Below, one piece after another: positions 16,893 through 24,779 of a stretch of DNA of 64,000 bases (the stretch's first letter is position 1; every line of letters begins with the position of its first letter). The stretch lies in NCBI GenBank assembly GCA_023954715.1, contig JAGSHD010000002.1, forward strand, positions 248,001-312,000, read 5' to 3'. This stretch comes from Candidatus Cloacimonadota bacterium. GTDB taxonomy: Bacteria; Muiribacteriota; UBA6191. The notes under the pieces are model-generated. The model made no database searches. It was given only the letters and a program-made list of their open reading frames with translations, and was not told the origin of the DNA. The position numbers were made by a program, and so were the translations under genes.

Positions 16893-18396
16893 TATTACCT
16901 CCAATTTTATAAGATTTAGGCAACTCTCCTCGCCATGTTTTATCAAACATATAGCGAATTTTTTGTTGCTCTAAAGGTTCAATCAAGTAGTTCTTTTGCC
17001 CTGTTAACTCGAATTCAACGATCTTGTCTTTTACAAGCTGTAAATCATCATATTCATCCATATTTATAAAATGAGTTGCATTTAAATCACTTCCTTTTAA
17101 ACCATTTAACTTTTTTAAACACTCACTACAATAAATTGACCAAAAGATACAAGTTTGAGAATTTAAATGATTAGAAAGCAAACCAAAAGTACTAAGATTG
17201 AAACGTAAAATATTCAACTGATTTGATTTGATCTCTTTAAACAGAAGTCCTTCTTTATACCTTTGCCATGATAAATATAATTTTGCCCCCTTAGAAATTA
17301 AAAATGGATGATCATTGTGACCAGTAGACTTTGCAATGACTACTGGCTCTGAAAAACTCAAGCCTTGATTATGAGACTCTAACAACAATATCTTTGTCCA
17401 GACACCATCAAATTCCTTATATACAATAAAAACAGACTTATTTCTTGCTACAACAAATGGGTGTGCTGCTTGTTTATTATTGTCTCCAAAAGGCATCTCC
17501 CTTAAAGTTTGCCCATTTTTAATCGATTGATATTTTAATCCTAAGCTTTTGGGGTTTCCAGAAAACCGTACGCTATGTATCACACCATTTTCTATAGATA
17601 GCGCACCTCCATGATGTGGACATCCCTTTATTTTCCACTGGTCTTTGAATAATTCAATATGATTTATTTTTTTAGAATCCATGTTAAAACTCGTTAAAGT
17701 AAAATCACGTATGGATCCAGACTTTAAATCCCTATAAAATACATAAAAGCTCCTACCTTGTCTTGCCACTGAAATACGACAACATTGACAGGTATTTTCT
17801 TTGATCAAAACGTTTTTACTCATTGTCATTGTTTTTCTATCAAAAACAGCATGATACAGTGAGCTTAATGGTTTCTTTGAGTTAGGTAGCTTACTCCTCT
17901 TATCTAGCCAAAATAGATATGCCTTATTATCTACAATGTTTAAAGACTGAAAGCGTTGAGATACTGGGTTTTTTTCATCACTGACTTGCACTTCTTTTGA
18001 TAAAAAATTAGAGTCAATATCAAATACTCTAATATAGAGTTTTCCTTGATATTTTCTATTCGTTTTTTTTACATAAGTTATATAAATGTGAGATCCATCA
18101 ATTTTTAGTTGGGGTCGCCCATCACCATGGTTATCTACCCTTATATTGGATGCAATAGTTAGTGGATTTTCAAAAGAATTTGCTAAGTCAGTAGATTTAT
18201 ACATACTCAAGATAGAGCCTTTAAAGCTTAGGGCCCATATATTTTCAAAATCATCAATAGCTGTGGTAACTGTGGAAAAACAAACAAACAACTGAGCAGA
18301 ATCACACTTCTCACCAACTTTCTGATTCAAAGAACCAGATGCAAAAAGTGTTGTACAGCTAAAAAATACTAAATAAATATATAGGCCCATTTTCAT
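16885..18396 (-). CDS. Secreted sialidase-like beta-propeller with CxCC motif fused to a thioredoxin-like C-terminal domain
   Basis: 503 residues. A signal peptide (about 1-19) is followed by a BNR-like propeller (about 35-395). It carries CQCCR (Cys203, 205, 206) and, 52 residues later, GCPHHGGA (258-265), a motif pair I know from a sialidase-like family of unknown function, often near respiratory or copper genes. The last 100 residues (about 410-503) look like a TlpA-type thioredoxin domain: IFWSIYCSECLKKL with CSEC at 423-426 and TWRGELPKSYKIGG at the end. Three clustered Cys plus His/Cys suggest metal binding (inference). It starts 2 bases after the receptor gene and overlaps exbB, so it is likely a periplasmic partner of the receptor. 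No sialidase activity is implied. Confidence 0.8.
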   Translation of the reverse strand: MKMGLYIYLVFFSCTTLFASGSLNQKVGEKCDSAQLFVCFSTVTTAIDDFENIWALSFKGSILSMYKSTDLANSFENPLTIASNIRVDNHGDGRPQLKIDGSHIYITYVKKTNRKYQGKLYIRVFDIDSNFLSKEVQVSDEKNPVSQRFQSLNIVDNKAYLFWLDKRSKLPNSKKPLSSLYHAVFDRKTMTMSKNVLIKENTCQCCRISVARQGRSFYVFYRDLKSGSIRDFTLTSFNMDSKKINHIELFKDQWKIKGCPHHGGALSIENGVIHSVRFSGNPKSLGLKYQSIKNGQTLREMPFGDNNKQAAHPFVVARNKSVFIVYKEFDGVWTKILLLESHNQGLSFSEPVVIAKSTGHNDHPFLISKGAKLYLSWQRYKEGLLFKEIKSNQLNILRFNLSTFGLLSNHLNSQTCIFWSIYCSECLKKLNGLKGSDLNATHFINMDEYDDLQLVKDKIVEFELTGQKNYLIEPLEQQKIRYMFDKTWRGELPKSYKIGGNND

Positions 18397-18398
18397 AA

Positions 18399-20423
18399 TT
18401 AAAACTTCACTTCGTAACCAACATTAAATGATCTTGATGCACCTGGTGCATATTCATTACCACTTGTTTTACCAGTAACTGCATTGGCATACTTTTTATC
18501 CAGTAAATTAGATACTTGAAAAAATAGGGCTTTAGATTTACTTAATTCAATTTTAGATCGTAGATTTAAAAGATTATGACCTGAATACTTCATAGTATTG
18601 TCATCATTGGTAAAATAATCTCCTAGGTGACTCCACTCTAAAGAGTACTTTGTATTATCATTTTGATAATTTAAGGCTAAAAACCCGATGGTTCGAGGTG
18701 CACTACTTTGTTCGTTATTAGCATAACTCACAGTTGGTTTTGGACTCCAATTTACAAAATAATGCTTAGAGTGTGAAAATGCACCATCAAAAGAAAACTT
18801 TTTATCCATGTTATAGGTAAAGTCAATTTCAAATCCCTTGTGCTTGGTTTTACCTGCATTTTGTACAAATCGATTATTTGCAGCATCTCTATAACTCAAA
18901 ATGTCATCATTTTTAACCATATGATATACATTGGTATTAAATACTAACTTTTCAAATTTCTTTCTGTATCCTAACTCTGTACTATTTACTTTAATAGCAT
19001 CTAAATCAATAGTATTTACAGACCGTCCTTGTCGAAACAATTGAGATTCTGAGGGCACTCTAAATCCATGATTATAATTGGTATACCAAGAGGATGAATC
19101 ATTAATTTGATATACCAAACCAAACTTAGGACTCAGATGATCAAAATTTACTTTTGTACTTGCGGGTCTCATATGTGTACCTGTTGTAAGGGTACTCAAA
19201 TGATTTTCATAATCATAACTACTAAAATCCGCTCTTAACCCAGAAATAGTTTTAAACTTCTTATTTGAGAAAGGACGATTTTCATAATGTAAATACCCAG
19301 ATAAACCTGTGTAGTTTACATCATAATCATATTGCACTGCACCACTTGTGTAGCTAGTATAGATACCGTTTACTTTTGTAGCAGTAACCTTGTTTTGTAC
19401 TCTAGATCCCGGACTAAAGTCAAAATCTAATCCAAAGATAAACTTACCGTCATTAGATAAGTTATCTTTTTTTACTTTAAACATATATCCAAAAGAATGG
19501 TTCTGAGTTGTATATTCATTTGGGTCATAACTCAAAGACCAGTTTGGTAACATGCTCATAGAGTTATCTCTAAAGTAGTAAGTATTACTCACTGTTTTAT
19601 TGTCTAACTCTTTTTCCACATTAGTTGAAATTCGTAAAGCTTGTACTTTTCTGTATGATATTGGGGTATAGTTCGTTTCTGGTCTGTTGAAATAGTCTGA
19701 CTCGTTTACTCTTGAACTACCTGCTGTTGCTTGATCAATGTTTGAGTAAGACAATACTGTTTTAGCTTTTGTATTATCGTTTAGAAAATGATCCCAACGG
19801 ATGTTTCCGGTCACTCTTTCAAAATCGGTACCCTCGCGATATCCATCTGTCTTTAAAAAGTTAAAAGTACTGACTAAAGCAGCGTTATCTGTAAAACTGT
19901 GATTCTCAAAAAGAGTTTTCCACCGATTGTCTGATCCAAACTCTACTCCCATTTTAGTTTCATCTCTCCAAAGTGGCTCTGTTGTCAGCACATTAATGGT
20001 ACCAGCAACTGCATCACTTCCATACAATGATGAGCTAGGACCCTTGAAAACCTCAACCCCTCTACTTTGAGTTATATTTGTTTCATATAAAGCATTATGA
20101 TTAAAAAATCCTGTAGACCGAATAGGTACTCCATCTTCTAAAAATAAATAGACTGGACTAGTGCTCATAGGCTGACGAATAGCTGTCATATGGCCCTCGC
20201 CATTTGTCACATTTACATGTACACCAGAGACTCTATTTGTAATATCAGAAGGATGTTTTGCTTTTATAAAAGCGATTTCTTCTTTGTTTACTTTTCCTGG
20301 GTTTTGATCTAGTTCTTGAATGTTTTGTTTTTCTCTTGTAGCGGTGATTAATACTTCGTGATCGATATTAACAGCACTAATTGTGTTACTTAAAATGTAT
20401 GCTGAAATAGCAAATTTTCTCAT
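18399..20423 (-). CDS. TonB-dependent outer-membrane receptor
   Basis: 674 residues. A signal peptide (about 1-18) is followed by a TonB box EVLITATRE (about 24-32), a plug domain (to about 150, with VEVFKGPSSSLYGSDAVAGTINV) and a 22-strand-type barrel ending in SFNVGYEVKF, a terminal Phe. The plug stretch GEGHMTAIRQPMSTSPVYLF, then LEDGVP, is characteristic of a siderophore/metal-complex receptor group. The ligand is not determined by sequence; the CxCC propeller next to it makes a metal, possibly copper, plausible (inference). It heads a tightly packed operon with the propeller, exbB and exbD. Upstream lies a 468-base leader with a small His-rich ORF, suggesting post-transcriptional control. 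Confidence 0.92.
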   Translation of the reverse strand: MRKFAISAYILSNTISAVNIDHEVLITATREKQNIQELDQNPGKVNKEEIAFIKAKHPSDITNRVSGVHVNVTNGEGHMTAIRQPMSTSPVYLFLEDGVPIRSTGFFNHNALYETNITQSRGVEVFKGPSSSLYGSDAVAGTINVLTTEPLWRDETKMGVEFGSDNRWKTLFENHSFTDNAALVSTFNFLKTDGYREGTDFERVTGNIRWDHFLNDNTKAKTVLSYSNIDQATAGSSRVNESDYFNRPETNYTPISYRKVQALRISTNVEKELDNKTVSNTYYFRDNSMSMLPNWSLSYDPNEYTTQNHSFGYMFKVKKDNLSNDGKFIFGLDFDFSPGSRVQNKVTATKVNGIYTSYTSGAVQYDYDVNYTGLSGYLHYENRPFSNKKFKTISGLRADFSSYDYENHLSTLTTGTHMRPASTKVNFDHLSPKFGLVYQINDSSSWYTNYNHGFRVPSESQLFRQGRSVNTIDLDAIKVNSTELGYRKKFEKLVFNTNVYHMVKNDDILSYRDAANNRFVQNAGKTKHKGFEIDFTYNMDKKFSFDGAFSHSKHYFVNWSPKPTVSYANNEQSSAPRTIGFLALNYQNDNTKYSLEWSHLGDYFTNDDNTMKYSGHNLLNLRSKIELSKSKALFFQVSNLLDKKYANAVTGKTSGNEYAPGASRSFNVGYEVKF

Positions 20424-20461
20424 GATGAATCCTAAATAATTTTATAATACGTTAAGGTTTA

Positions 20462-20496
20462 CCTCTATTTAAAAATAGAAGGCTTTTTCTTTTTTT
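20462..20496 (+). terminator. Hairpin with T-tract (plus-strand terminator-like) in the receptor leader
   Basis: CCTCTATTT and AAATAGAAGG form a stem followed on the plus strand by CTTTTTCTTTTTTT. On the minus strand the same hairpin lies between the small ORF and the receptor start and could affect translation. No plus-strand gene precedes it, so a terminator role would serve an antisense or short transcript only. Confidence 0.4.
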
Positions 20497-20626
20497 AGTG
20501 GAAATGATCAAAATGAGTATGAAACAACGCTGTCATTTCAATCCCAGTTTGATTACGGGAAACATCGATATTTTTGCTCTCGTTATGCTTAAAGCAAAAA
20601 CAATAAGCATGGTTCAAAGTATGCAT
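20495..20626 (-). CDS. Candidate His/Cys-rich leader peptide (uORF) before the TonB receptor
   Basis: 43 codons starting at the ATG at 20626, directly after an in-frame TAA, and ending 71 bases before the receptor start on the same strand. The peptide begins MHTLNHAYCFCFKHNESKN and ends MTALFHTHFDHFH: eight His and a CxC in 43 residues, unusual for random translation. No good ribosome-binding site is visible. An opposite-strand ORF of 39 codons (20513-20632) overlaps it, so coding is unproven. Cys- or His-rich uORFs are known to control TonB-receptor or copper genes in other bacteria (for example copper-responsive uORFs in Bordetella); a similar role here is inference. Confidence 0.35.
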   Translation of the reverse strand: MHTLNHAYCFCFKHNESKNIDVSRNQTGIEMTALFHTHFDHFH

Positions 20627-20891
20627 TTATAGCGTTGTACGAGTAAGCTACTTTGACTCCGCTCTGCATCTACCTAAGAGCAATGTACCCATCCATTTTT
20701 GGCTTTTTCGCTATGCGGTAAACCAAAAAGATTGAAAAGGTTTATCAAAAGTATGTCTTGAACTAGATGCTTAGTATCAAAAATATAAAACCCATTAACA
20801 TGGAGTTTTCATCAGAAAAACCACTAACTTTTGAGTATGGACCTAAATAGTCCATGGCATTTTTTAAATACTTCGAGTCAATCAATCGATG

Positions 20892-21254
20892 TTATACAAT
20901 TGATGGAGGACCCTTATTAAAACGGACCCTTAAGTTTTTTCTACTTAATTGAAAACGGTAGTCCGTAGGTACAAAACCTTGATAGTTCTGTATAGATAAA
21001 CCCTTTAGCTCAATATAGCTATATGAGTTTTGAAATCTAAATGATAAATTGTAGCTAAATGTCTCTTGAGAAAAGTTTTTACTTGAGCAAATCTCTGTAG
21101 AAGAAGAACAATTTAGATTATAACTTAATTTAACGTTTTTACTTCTGGTACTTAGATACTCTAAATATTGACTCGAAACATCAAAAGATATAAATGCTAC
21201 ATATATATGTAGGATCCCAATGACGATCAGTAATATTTTTTGTGCTAGATTCAT
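20892..21254 (-). CDS. Hypothetical small membrane-anchored protein
   Basis: 120 residues from the ATG at 21254 (GGA a few bases upstream); a TTG at 21290 in the same frame lacks support. One N-terminal hydrophobic helix (LLIVIGILHIYVAFISF) is followed by a Ser/Tyr-rich, beta-looking domain with two Cys (about 50 and 57). I do not recognise it. It lies 85 bases after tonB on the same strand, so it may be the last gene of that unit. Confidence 0.5.
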   Translation of the reverse strand: MNLAQKILLIVIGILHIYVAFISFDVSSQYLEYLSTRSKNVKLSYNLNCSSSTEICSSKNFSQETFSYNLSFRFQNSYSYIELKGLSIQNYQGFVPTDYRFQLSRKNLRVRFNKGPPSIV

Positions 21255-21339
21255 AAATTTCCAAAGTTTAACGGAGCAAATTGATATCAACTTCTAATCA
21301 ATAATGCAAGCTAAGTCAAAAGTGAATCATCTTAATTTT

Positions 21340-22200
21340 TCAAGTTAAATCAAAGACAAATTTTAAGTTTTTTGAACTCTTAACAGCAGTATTATTTATG
21401 GTTGCTGATTTGACCTTAGCTCTCTTAATCGTTTTATATACTTCTTGATCTAAGATAGAGTAAGAGGTTGATTTTAAGGTTTTTATATTCAAAATATTAT
21501 CATTGATACCAATTGTCACCTCCACAATAATAACCCCCTGCATACCTCTTCTTTTTGCTCTTAACGGATATTTAGGCTGTTTCAACTCTAAAATTTGAAC
21601 ATCGGTACTTACTATCTCTTTAATCAACTTTGCAGCGCTTTGATTATCTTGTTTTTTTGAGCTTGGAGCTTGTTTTTTAGAACTTAAACTCAAGCTCTTT
21701 GATTTTATTTTCGTTTTTTTCTTGGATACAATCTTGATCGGAGTTTTCTTAATTTTAACTTGTTTTTTTATTTTAATTTTGGGAGCTTTTTTTGCCGGAA
21801 GCTTCAGCTTTTTCGTCTTTCTGGTCTTCTTCTTTGGGGATGGTATAATTTTTTTTGCTTCTAACTTTTTTTGAATAGACTTTGCTATAAGTCTTTGAAC
21901 TGGTTTAATTTCTTTAGTTTTTACTACTACAACTTGCGTACTTAGCTTACTCTGAGTTAACGAAGATTGATTAATAACCTTCTGCTCTTTTGCTATTATC
22001 TCTTGATCGTGTGACACAAGGACGTTCAGAGATGTTTCACTGAGAGCTTTCGTTGGTGGTATCTCTAAACTCTTAGACATAAAAGAATAAAGAGCACTAA
22101 AGTGAAGTAAAAAAGAAACTACTATAAACCAAAAGTATTTCAAACTCACCAAACTCCCCGATGATCCATCTTGTTTATCAGAACCAGTAACTTTAGTCAT
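21340..22200 (-). CDS. tonB: TonB-type energy transducer
   Basis: 286 residues. An N-terminal cytoplasmic stretch and one membrane helix (about 25-43, WFIVVSFLLHFSALYSF) are followed by a long, very Lys-rich periplasmic linker (about 90-190) in place of the usual Pro-Lys repeats. The C-terminal TonB domain (about 205-286) shows PKYPLRAKRRGMQGVIIVEV and ends in LKFVFDLT. It spans the periplasm to transmit ExbBD energy to outer-membrane receptors. It is not in the exbBD operon but lies 1.8 kb from it on the same strand. A terminator separates it from the peroxidase gene upstream, so it probably has its own promoter. Confidence 0.88.
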   Translation of the reverse strand: MTKVTGSDKQDGSSGSLVSLKYFWFIVVSFLLHFSALYSFMSKSLEIPPTKALSETSLNVLVSHDQEIIAKEQKVINQSSLTQSKLSTQVVVVKTKEIKPVQRLIAKSIQKKLEAKKIIPSPKKKTRKTKKLKLPAKKAPKIKIKKQVKIKKTPIKIVSKKKTKIKSKSLSLSSKKQAPSSKKQDNQSAAKLIKEIVSTDVQILELKQPKYPLRAKRRGMQGVIIVEVTIGINDNILNIKTLKSTSYSILDQEVYKTIKRAKVKSATINNTAVKSSKNLKFVFDLT

Positions 22201-22233
22201 TCTAACCTAAGCATACTTACTTAGCTAGATCAT

Positions 22234-22265
22234 TAAAAAAATGCCCTCTTAAAATTAGAGGGCAT
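22234..22265 (-). terminator. Intrinsic terminator of the cytochrome c peroxidase gene
   Basis: The 9-bp stem ATGCCCTCT/AGAGGGCAT with a seven-base loop is followed, in minus orientation, by a run of T (the A run at 22234-22240). It lies 26 bases after the peroxidase stop. Confidence 0.9.
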
Positions 22266-22291
22266 CAATTGCTTTTAATGTGGGATATTTT

Positions 22292-23305
22292 CTACAACTC
22301 CGGAATAGGAGTAGATTTTGTATATCTTGGCAATGTAGGTATTTCTATTTTTGGTGTGTCTCCACTCAAAGACTTCAAAAAAGCTACGATGTCAGAAACA
22401 TCTTCTTTTGAAAACTTTTGACCCAATTGAGTCTCAGCCATAATCTCAACAGCTTCTTCTAAAGACCATACTGCTCCATTATGAAAGTAAGGACCAGTTA
22501 GTGCTATGTTTCTTAGTCCTGGTACTTTTACCATACCTGGCTTACCATCATTAAAGTCACCGATGTTGGCATATTTATATGGCTTAACCAACGGAAACAT
22601 TTGTTTCATAGATCCACCTACACCAATACCACTATGACAGCTTGCACAACCTTTATTAATAAACTTTTTTAATCCAGTTTGTTCTTGAGCGCTTAATGCA
22701 TCTTCATCACCTTTTAAATACTCATCAAATCTTGATGGAGTTACTAAGGTTCTTTCAAAAGCTGCGATTGCTTTAGCCGTATTATCAAAATCTGGCTCTT
22801 TGTCTTTTGGAAATGCTTTTTTAAACAACTTTACATACTCAGGTATACTTTTTAGTTTTGAGACAACTAGCTCTTTAGGCGCTGCCATTTCAGGTCCTGC
22901 TTCGATTGGCCCTTTTGCTTGATCTTCTAGGTCTTTACTTCTACCATCCCAAAATTGCATCTTATGCAATACTGCATTATATACAGTTGGCGAGTTTAAG
23001 TGATGTGGGTTTTTAGTCCATCTATGACCTACAGCGGTACTCAAGCCATCAACCCCACCTAAACTCAAATTGTGACAAGAGGCACAGCTAATAAATCCAC
23101 TTTTTGAAAGTCTTGGTTCAAAAAACAACATCTTACCAAGCTTCACTTTCTCTTTGCTTAATTTATTTTGTGGATTATCGATTACCTTGTTTAGAGCTTC
23201 ATACGAACTTGGAATCGCTTGGAAAATTGCTTGAGACTGCTTCAAAAGCTCATTACTGTACAGATGACTTACGCAAAACATAGTCAAGAAAATTATTAAT
23301 TTCAT
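22292..23305 (-). CDS. Di-haem cytochrome c peroxidase (MauG/CcpA family)
   Basis: 337 residues with a signal peptide (about 1-17). Two c-type haem sites are visible: CASCH at 74-78 and CASCH at 220-224, each followed by Gly-rich loops (NLSLGG, SGIGVGG). The order and length match bacterial di-haem cytochrome c peroxidases, which reduce H2O2 in the periplasm using electrons from small cytochromes. The start is followed by a canonical signal sequence. The upstream spacer holds a strong promoter and a PerR/Fur-like palindrome, so the gene is probably induced by peroxide or iron limitation. It is divergent from the 23514 gene and yaaA. Confidence 0.93.
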   Translation of the reverse strand: MKLIIFLTMFCVSHLYSNELLKQSQAIFQAIPSSYEALNKVIDNPQNKLSKEKVKLGKMLFFEPRLSKSGFISCASCHNLSLGGVDGLSTAVGHRWTKNPHHLNSPTVYNAVLHKMQFWDGRSKDLEDQAKGPIEAGPEMAAPKELVVSKLKSIPEYVKLFKKAFPKDKEPDFDNTAKAIAAFERTLVTPSRFDEYLKGDEDALSAQEQTGLKKFINKGCASCHSGIGVGGSMKQMFPLVKPYKYANIGDFNDGKPGMVKVPGLRNIALTGPYFHNGAVWSLEEAVEIMAETQLGQKFSKEDVSDIVAFLKSLSGDTPKIEIPTLPRYTKSTPIPEL

Positions 23306-23349
23306 CGTTACCCCTTTCTAAGGCTTGTTGTTGGCTATTTCTAAATCCA

Positions 23350-23378
23350 TATATACAGATTTATCTATATAAAGTCAA
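23350..23378 (-). promoter_or_regulatory. Sigma70-type promoter of the cytochrome c peroxidase gene
   Basis: In minus orientation TTGACT (23373-23378), a 17-base spacer and TATATA (23350-23355) lie 45-73 bases upstream of the start codon. Operator box 1 begins two bases beyond the -35 element. Confidence 0.7.
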
Positions 23379-23379
23379 G

Positions 23380-23400
23380 TATTTAGAATTATTCTAAATA
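23380..23400. promoter_or_regulatory. PerR/Fur-like operator, box 1
   Basis: TTAGAATTATTCTAA (23383-23397) is a perfect 7-1-7 inverted repeat, and pairing extends to a 21-bp (10-1-10) palindrome. The 7-1-7 form is that of Per/Fur boxes (PerR consensus TTATAATNATTATAA). It abuts the -35 of the peroxidase promoter. Confidence 0.7.
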
Positions 23401-23432
23401 TAACCACCATACTTAGTGTTGTCAATAATTAT

Positions 23433-23449
23433 TTTAGAACTATTCTAAA
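23433..23449. promoter_or_regulatory. PerR/Fur-like operator, box 2
   Basis: TTAGAACTATTCTAA differs from box 1 by one base, and its centre lies 51 bp away, close to five helical turns. It sits just upstream of the -35 of the plus-strand promoter for the 23514/yaaA unit. Confidence 0.65.
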
Positions 23450-23455
23450 GTTAGT

Positions 23456-23484
23456 TTGATTTTATACATGGTGTCTTGTATATT
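23456..23484 (+). promoter_or_regulatory. Sigma70-type promoter of the 23514/yaaA unit
   Basis: TTGATT (23456-23461), a 17-base spacer and TATATT (23479-23484) lie 29 bases before the ATG at 23514. Operator box 2 ends six bases before the -35. Confidence 0.65.
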
Positions 23485-23513
23485 AACTCTACCTCAAAAT
23501 ACAGGAAGACTCT

Positions 23514-23867
23514 ATGAACACTACTCGTTTTCACTTTATATACAATGCAGACAGTGGTTTGCTCAATACCACATTAGATATAGCCCATAAGATACTATCT
23601 CCATCTACCTACAAGTGTGATCTATGTCAATTGACTCATGGTATATTGAGTGAGCAAGAAAGCTTAACAGAGTTTAAAAAAGAGTTTCCTGATAAAATAT
23701 TGTTTTACCACAAAGATGACAGACTACCTAAAGGCAGTGAAAACGGGCCATTCCCTTCTATTTGGATTGAAAAAGATGATACACTCAGTCTGTTTTTACC
23801 TCCTGATCAAATTTCTAAATTGAAAAATATCAAAGAGATTTTAAATTTAATTACTACACATTTATAA
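23514..23867 (+). CDS. Small conserved protein with CxxC, peroxide-module partner
   Basis: 117 residues. FIYNADSGLLNTTLDIAHKI followed by SPSTYKCDLCQLTHG (about 32-46) resembles a family of uncharacterised bacterial proteins with the same NADSGL...KCxLCxLTHG pattern. The CxxC could bind metal or be redox-active; no further domain is visible. AGGA lies seven bases before the ATG. It is 22 bases upstream of yaaA on the same strand, so they form an operon behind a PerR-like box. This suggests a role in peroxide, haem or iron homeostasis (inference from context). Confidence 0.75.
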   Translation: MNTTRFHFIYNADSGLLNTTLDIAHKILSPSTYKCDLCQLTHGILSEQESLTEFKKEFPDKILFYHKDDRLPKGSENGPFPSIWIEKDDTLSLFLPPDQISKLKNIKEILNLITTHL

Positions 23868-23889
23868 AACTTACTCACAAGGACAAGAT

Positions 23890-24651
23890 ATGATCTGCGT
23901 AATTTCACCCTCAAAAGCCTTAGATTTCGAACGACCTTCATATGATAAAAATACGGAGCTCACTTTCAAATCAGAATGCCTACAGCTCAGTAAAACTATG
24001 AAAAAGCAATCTGTAGAAGATATTCGTGGATTAATGAAAGTCAGTGAAAATATAGCCACATTAAATCACCAGCGATACCAAGATTTTTCAAAAGACTTTG
24101 TGGAGCCTCAGGCTAAAACTGCCATTCGAGTTTTCAAAGGAGAAGTCTACAACGGATTAGATGCACTTAGTTTTTCTGATGAAGAGCTTGAGTTTTCTCA
24201 AAGTAAAGTTCGGATTTTATCCGGACTCTACGGATTAGTTAAACCTCTTGATTTAATCCAAGCTTATCGACTAGAAATGGGAATCCCACTTAAACATAAA
24301 TCTTATACCAACTTATATGAATTTTGGGGAAACAAAATAACTAAAGCCCTAAACAAAGATCTAAAAGAGCAAGAGCATCCTTGCCTTATAAACCTAGCAT
24401 CAAAAGAGTATTTTAAATCAATAAAAGTTAAGGAGTTAAACGCTCCGCTAATCAACGTTAACTTTAAAGATAACAAAAATGGTGTTTATAAAATAATTGC
24501 CATTTATGCCAAAAAAGCCCGTGGAATGATGGCTAGATATATCGTGCAAGAAAAAATTCAAAACCCTGAACACCTTAAAGACTTTACTCTTGGTGGATAC
24601 CAATATAACAAGGACTTGTCTACTGAATCTGATTGGGTTTTTACCCGTTAA
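23890..24651 (+). CDS. yaaA: YaaA family peroxide-stress protein
   Basis: 253 residues, full length for the family. The start MICVISPSKALDF and later FKGEVYNGLDALSFS, RILSGLYGLVKPLDLIQAYR and YAKKARGMMARYIV are family signatures. In E. coli YaaA is induced by OxyR and lowers free intracellular iron during H2O2 stress, limiting DNA damage. Here it follows the CxxC gene by 22 bases, and the shared upstream spacer has PerR/Fur-like palindromes facing a cytochrome c peroxidase, which fits a peroxide regulon. Confidence 0.93.
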   Translation: MICVISPSKALDFERPSYDKNTELTFKSECLQLSKTMKKQSVEDIRGLMKVSENIATLNHQRYQDFSKDFVEPQAKTAIRVFKGEVYNGLDALSFSDEELEFSQSKVRILSGLYGLVKPLDLIQAYRLEMGIPLKHKSYTNLYEFWGNKITKALNKDLKEQEHPCLINLASKEYFKSIKVKELNAPLINVNFKDNKNGVYKIIAIYAKKARGMMARYIVQEKIQNPEHLKDFTLGGYQYNKDLSTESDWVFTR

Positions 24652-24779
24652 ACCTAAAACCTCAGTAAATTATTCAACTCTAACTATATACACCTAAAAC
24701 AGTAAAAACATTTGCATTTAGCTATAAAAACCTCCTCATATAAAGTATTCTTGAATCTAAATAAACAGGAGACAAGATT

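Larger units (their letters stand above)
20424..20891. other. GC-elevated leader region upstream of the TonB receptor
   Basis: 468 bases without a long gene. Bases 20521-20700 are about 39% G+C by counting, above other spacers here. Inverted repeats include ATGCTT/AAGCAT (20585-20610) and TTTTTGG (20696-20702) with CCAAAAA (20723-20729) enclosing CGC-TAT-GCG. It also holds the small minus-strand ORF and hairpin listed separately. I found no match to cobalamin, TPP or other riboswitch cores that I know. It may be a regulatory leader RNA of the receptor operon or the remnant of a gene. Confidence 0.5.

Noticed and set aside
20462..20496. Attenuator-type terminator for the receptor operon
   Set aside because: The T-tract is on the plus strand, so the hairpin is not an intrinsic terminator in the direction of the receptor gene.
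20513..20632. Plus-strand 39-codon ORF (begins MSMKQRCHFNPSL)
   Set aside because: It lies opposite the minus-strand mini-ORF, has no clear gene context, and a frame this short can stay open by chance.
20424..20891. Possible cobalamin or other known riboswitch upstream of the TonB receptor
   Set aside because: I looked for the conserved cobalamin and TPP cores on both strands and found only isolated GGGAAAC-like words without the required pairing; kept as an unassigned leader.
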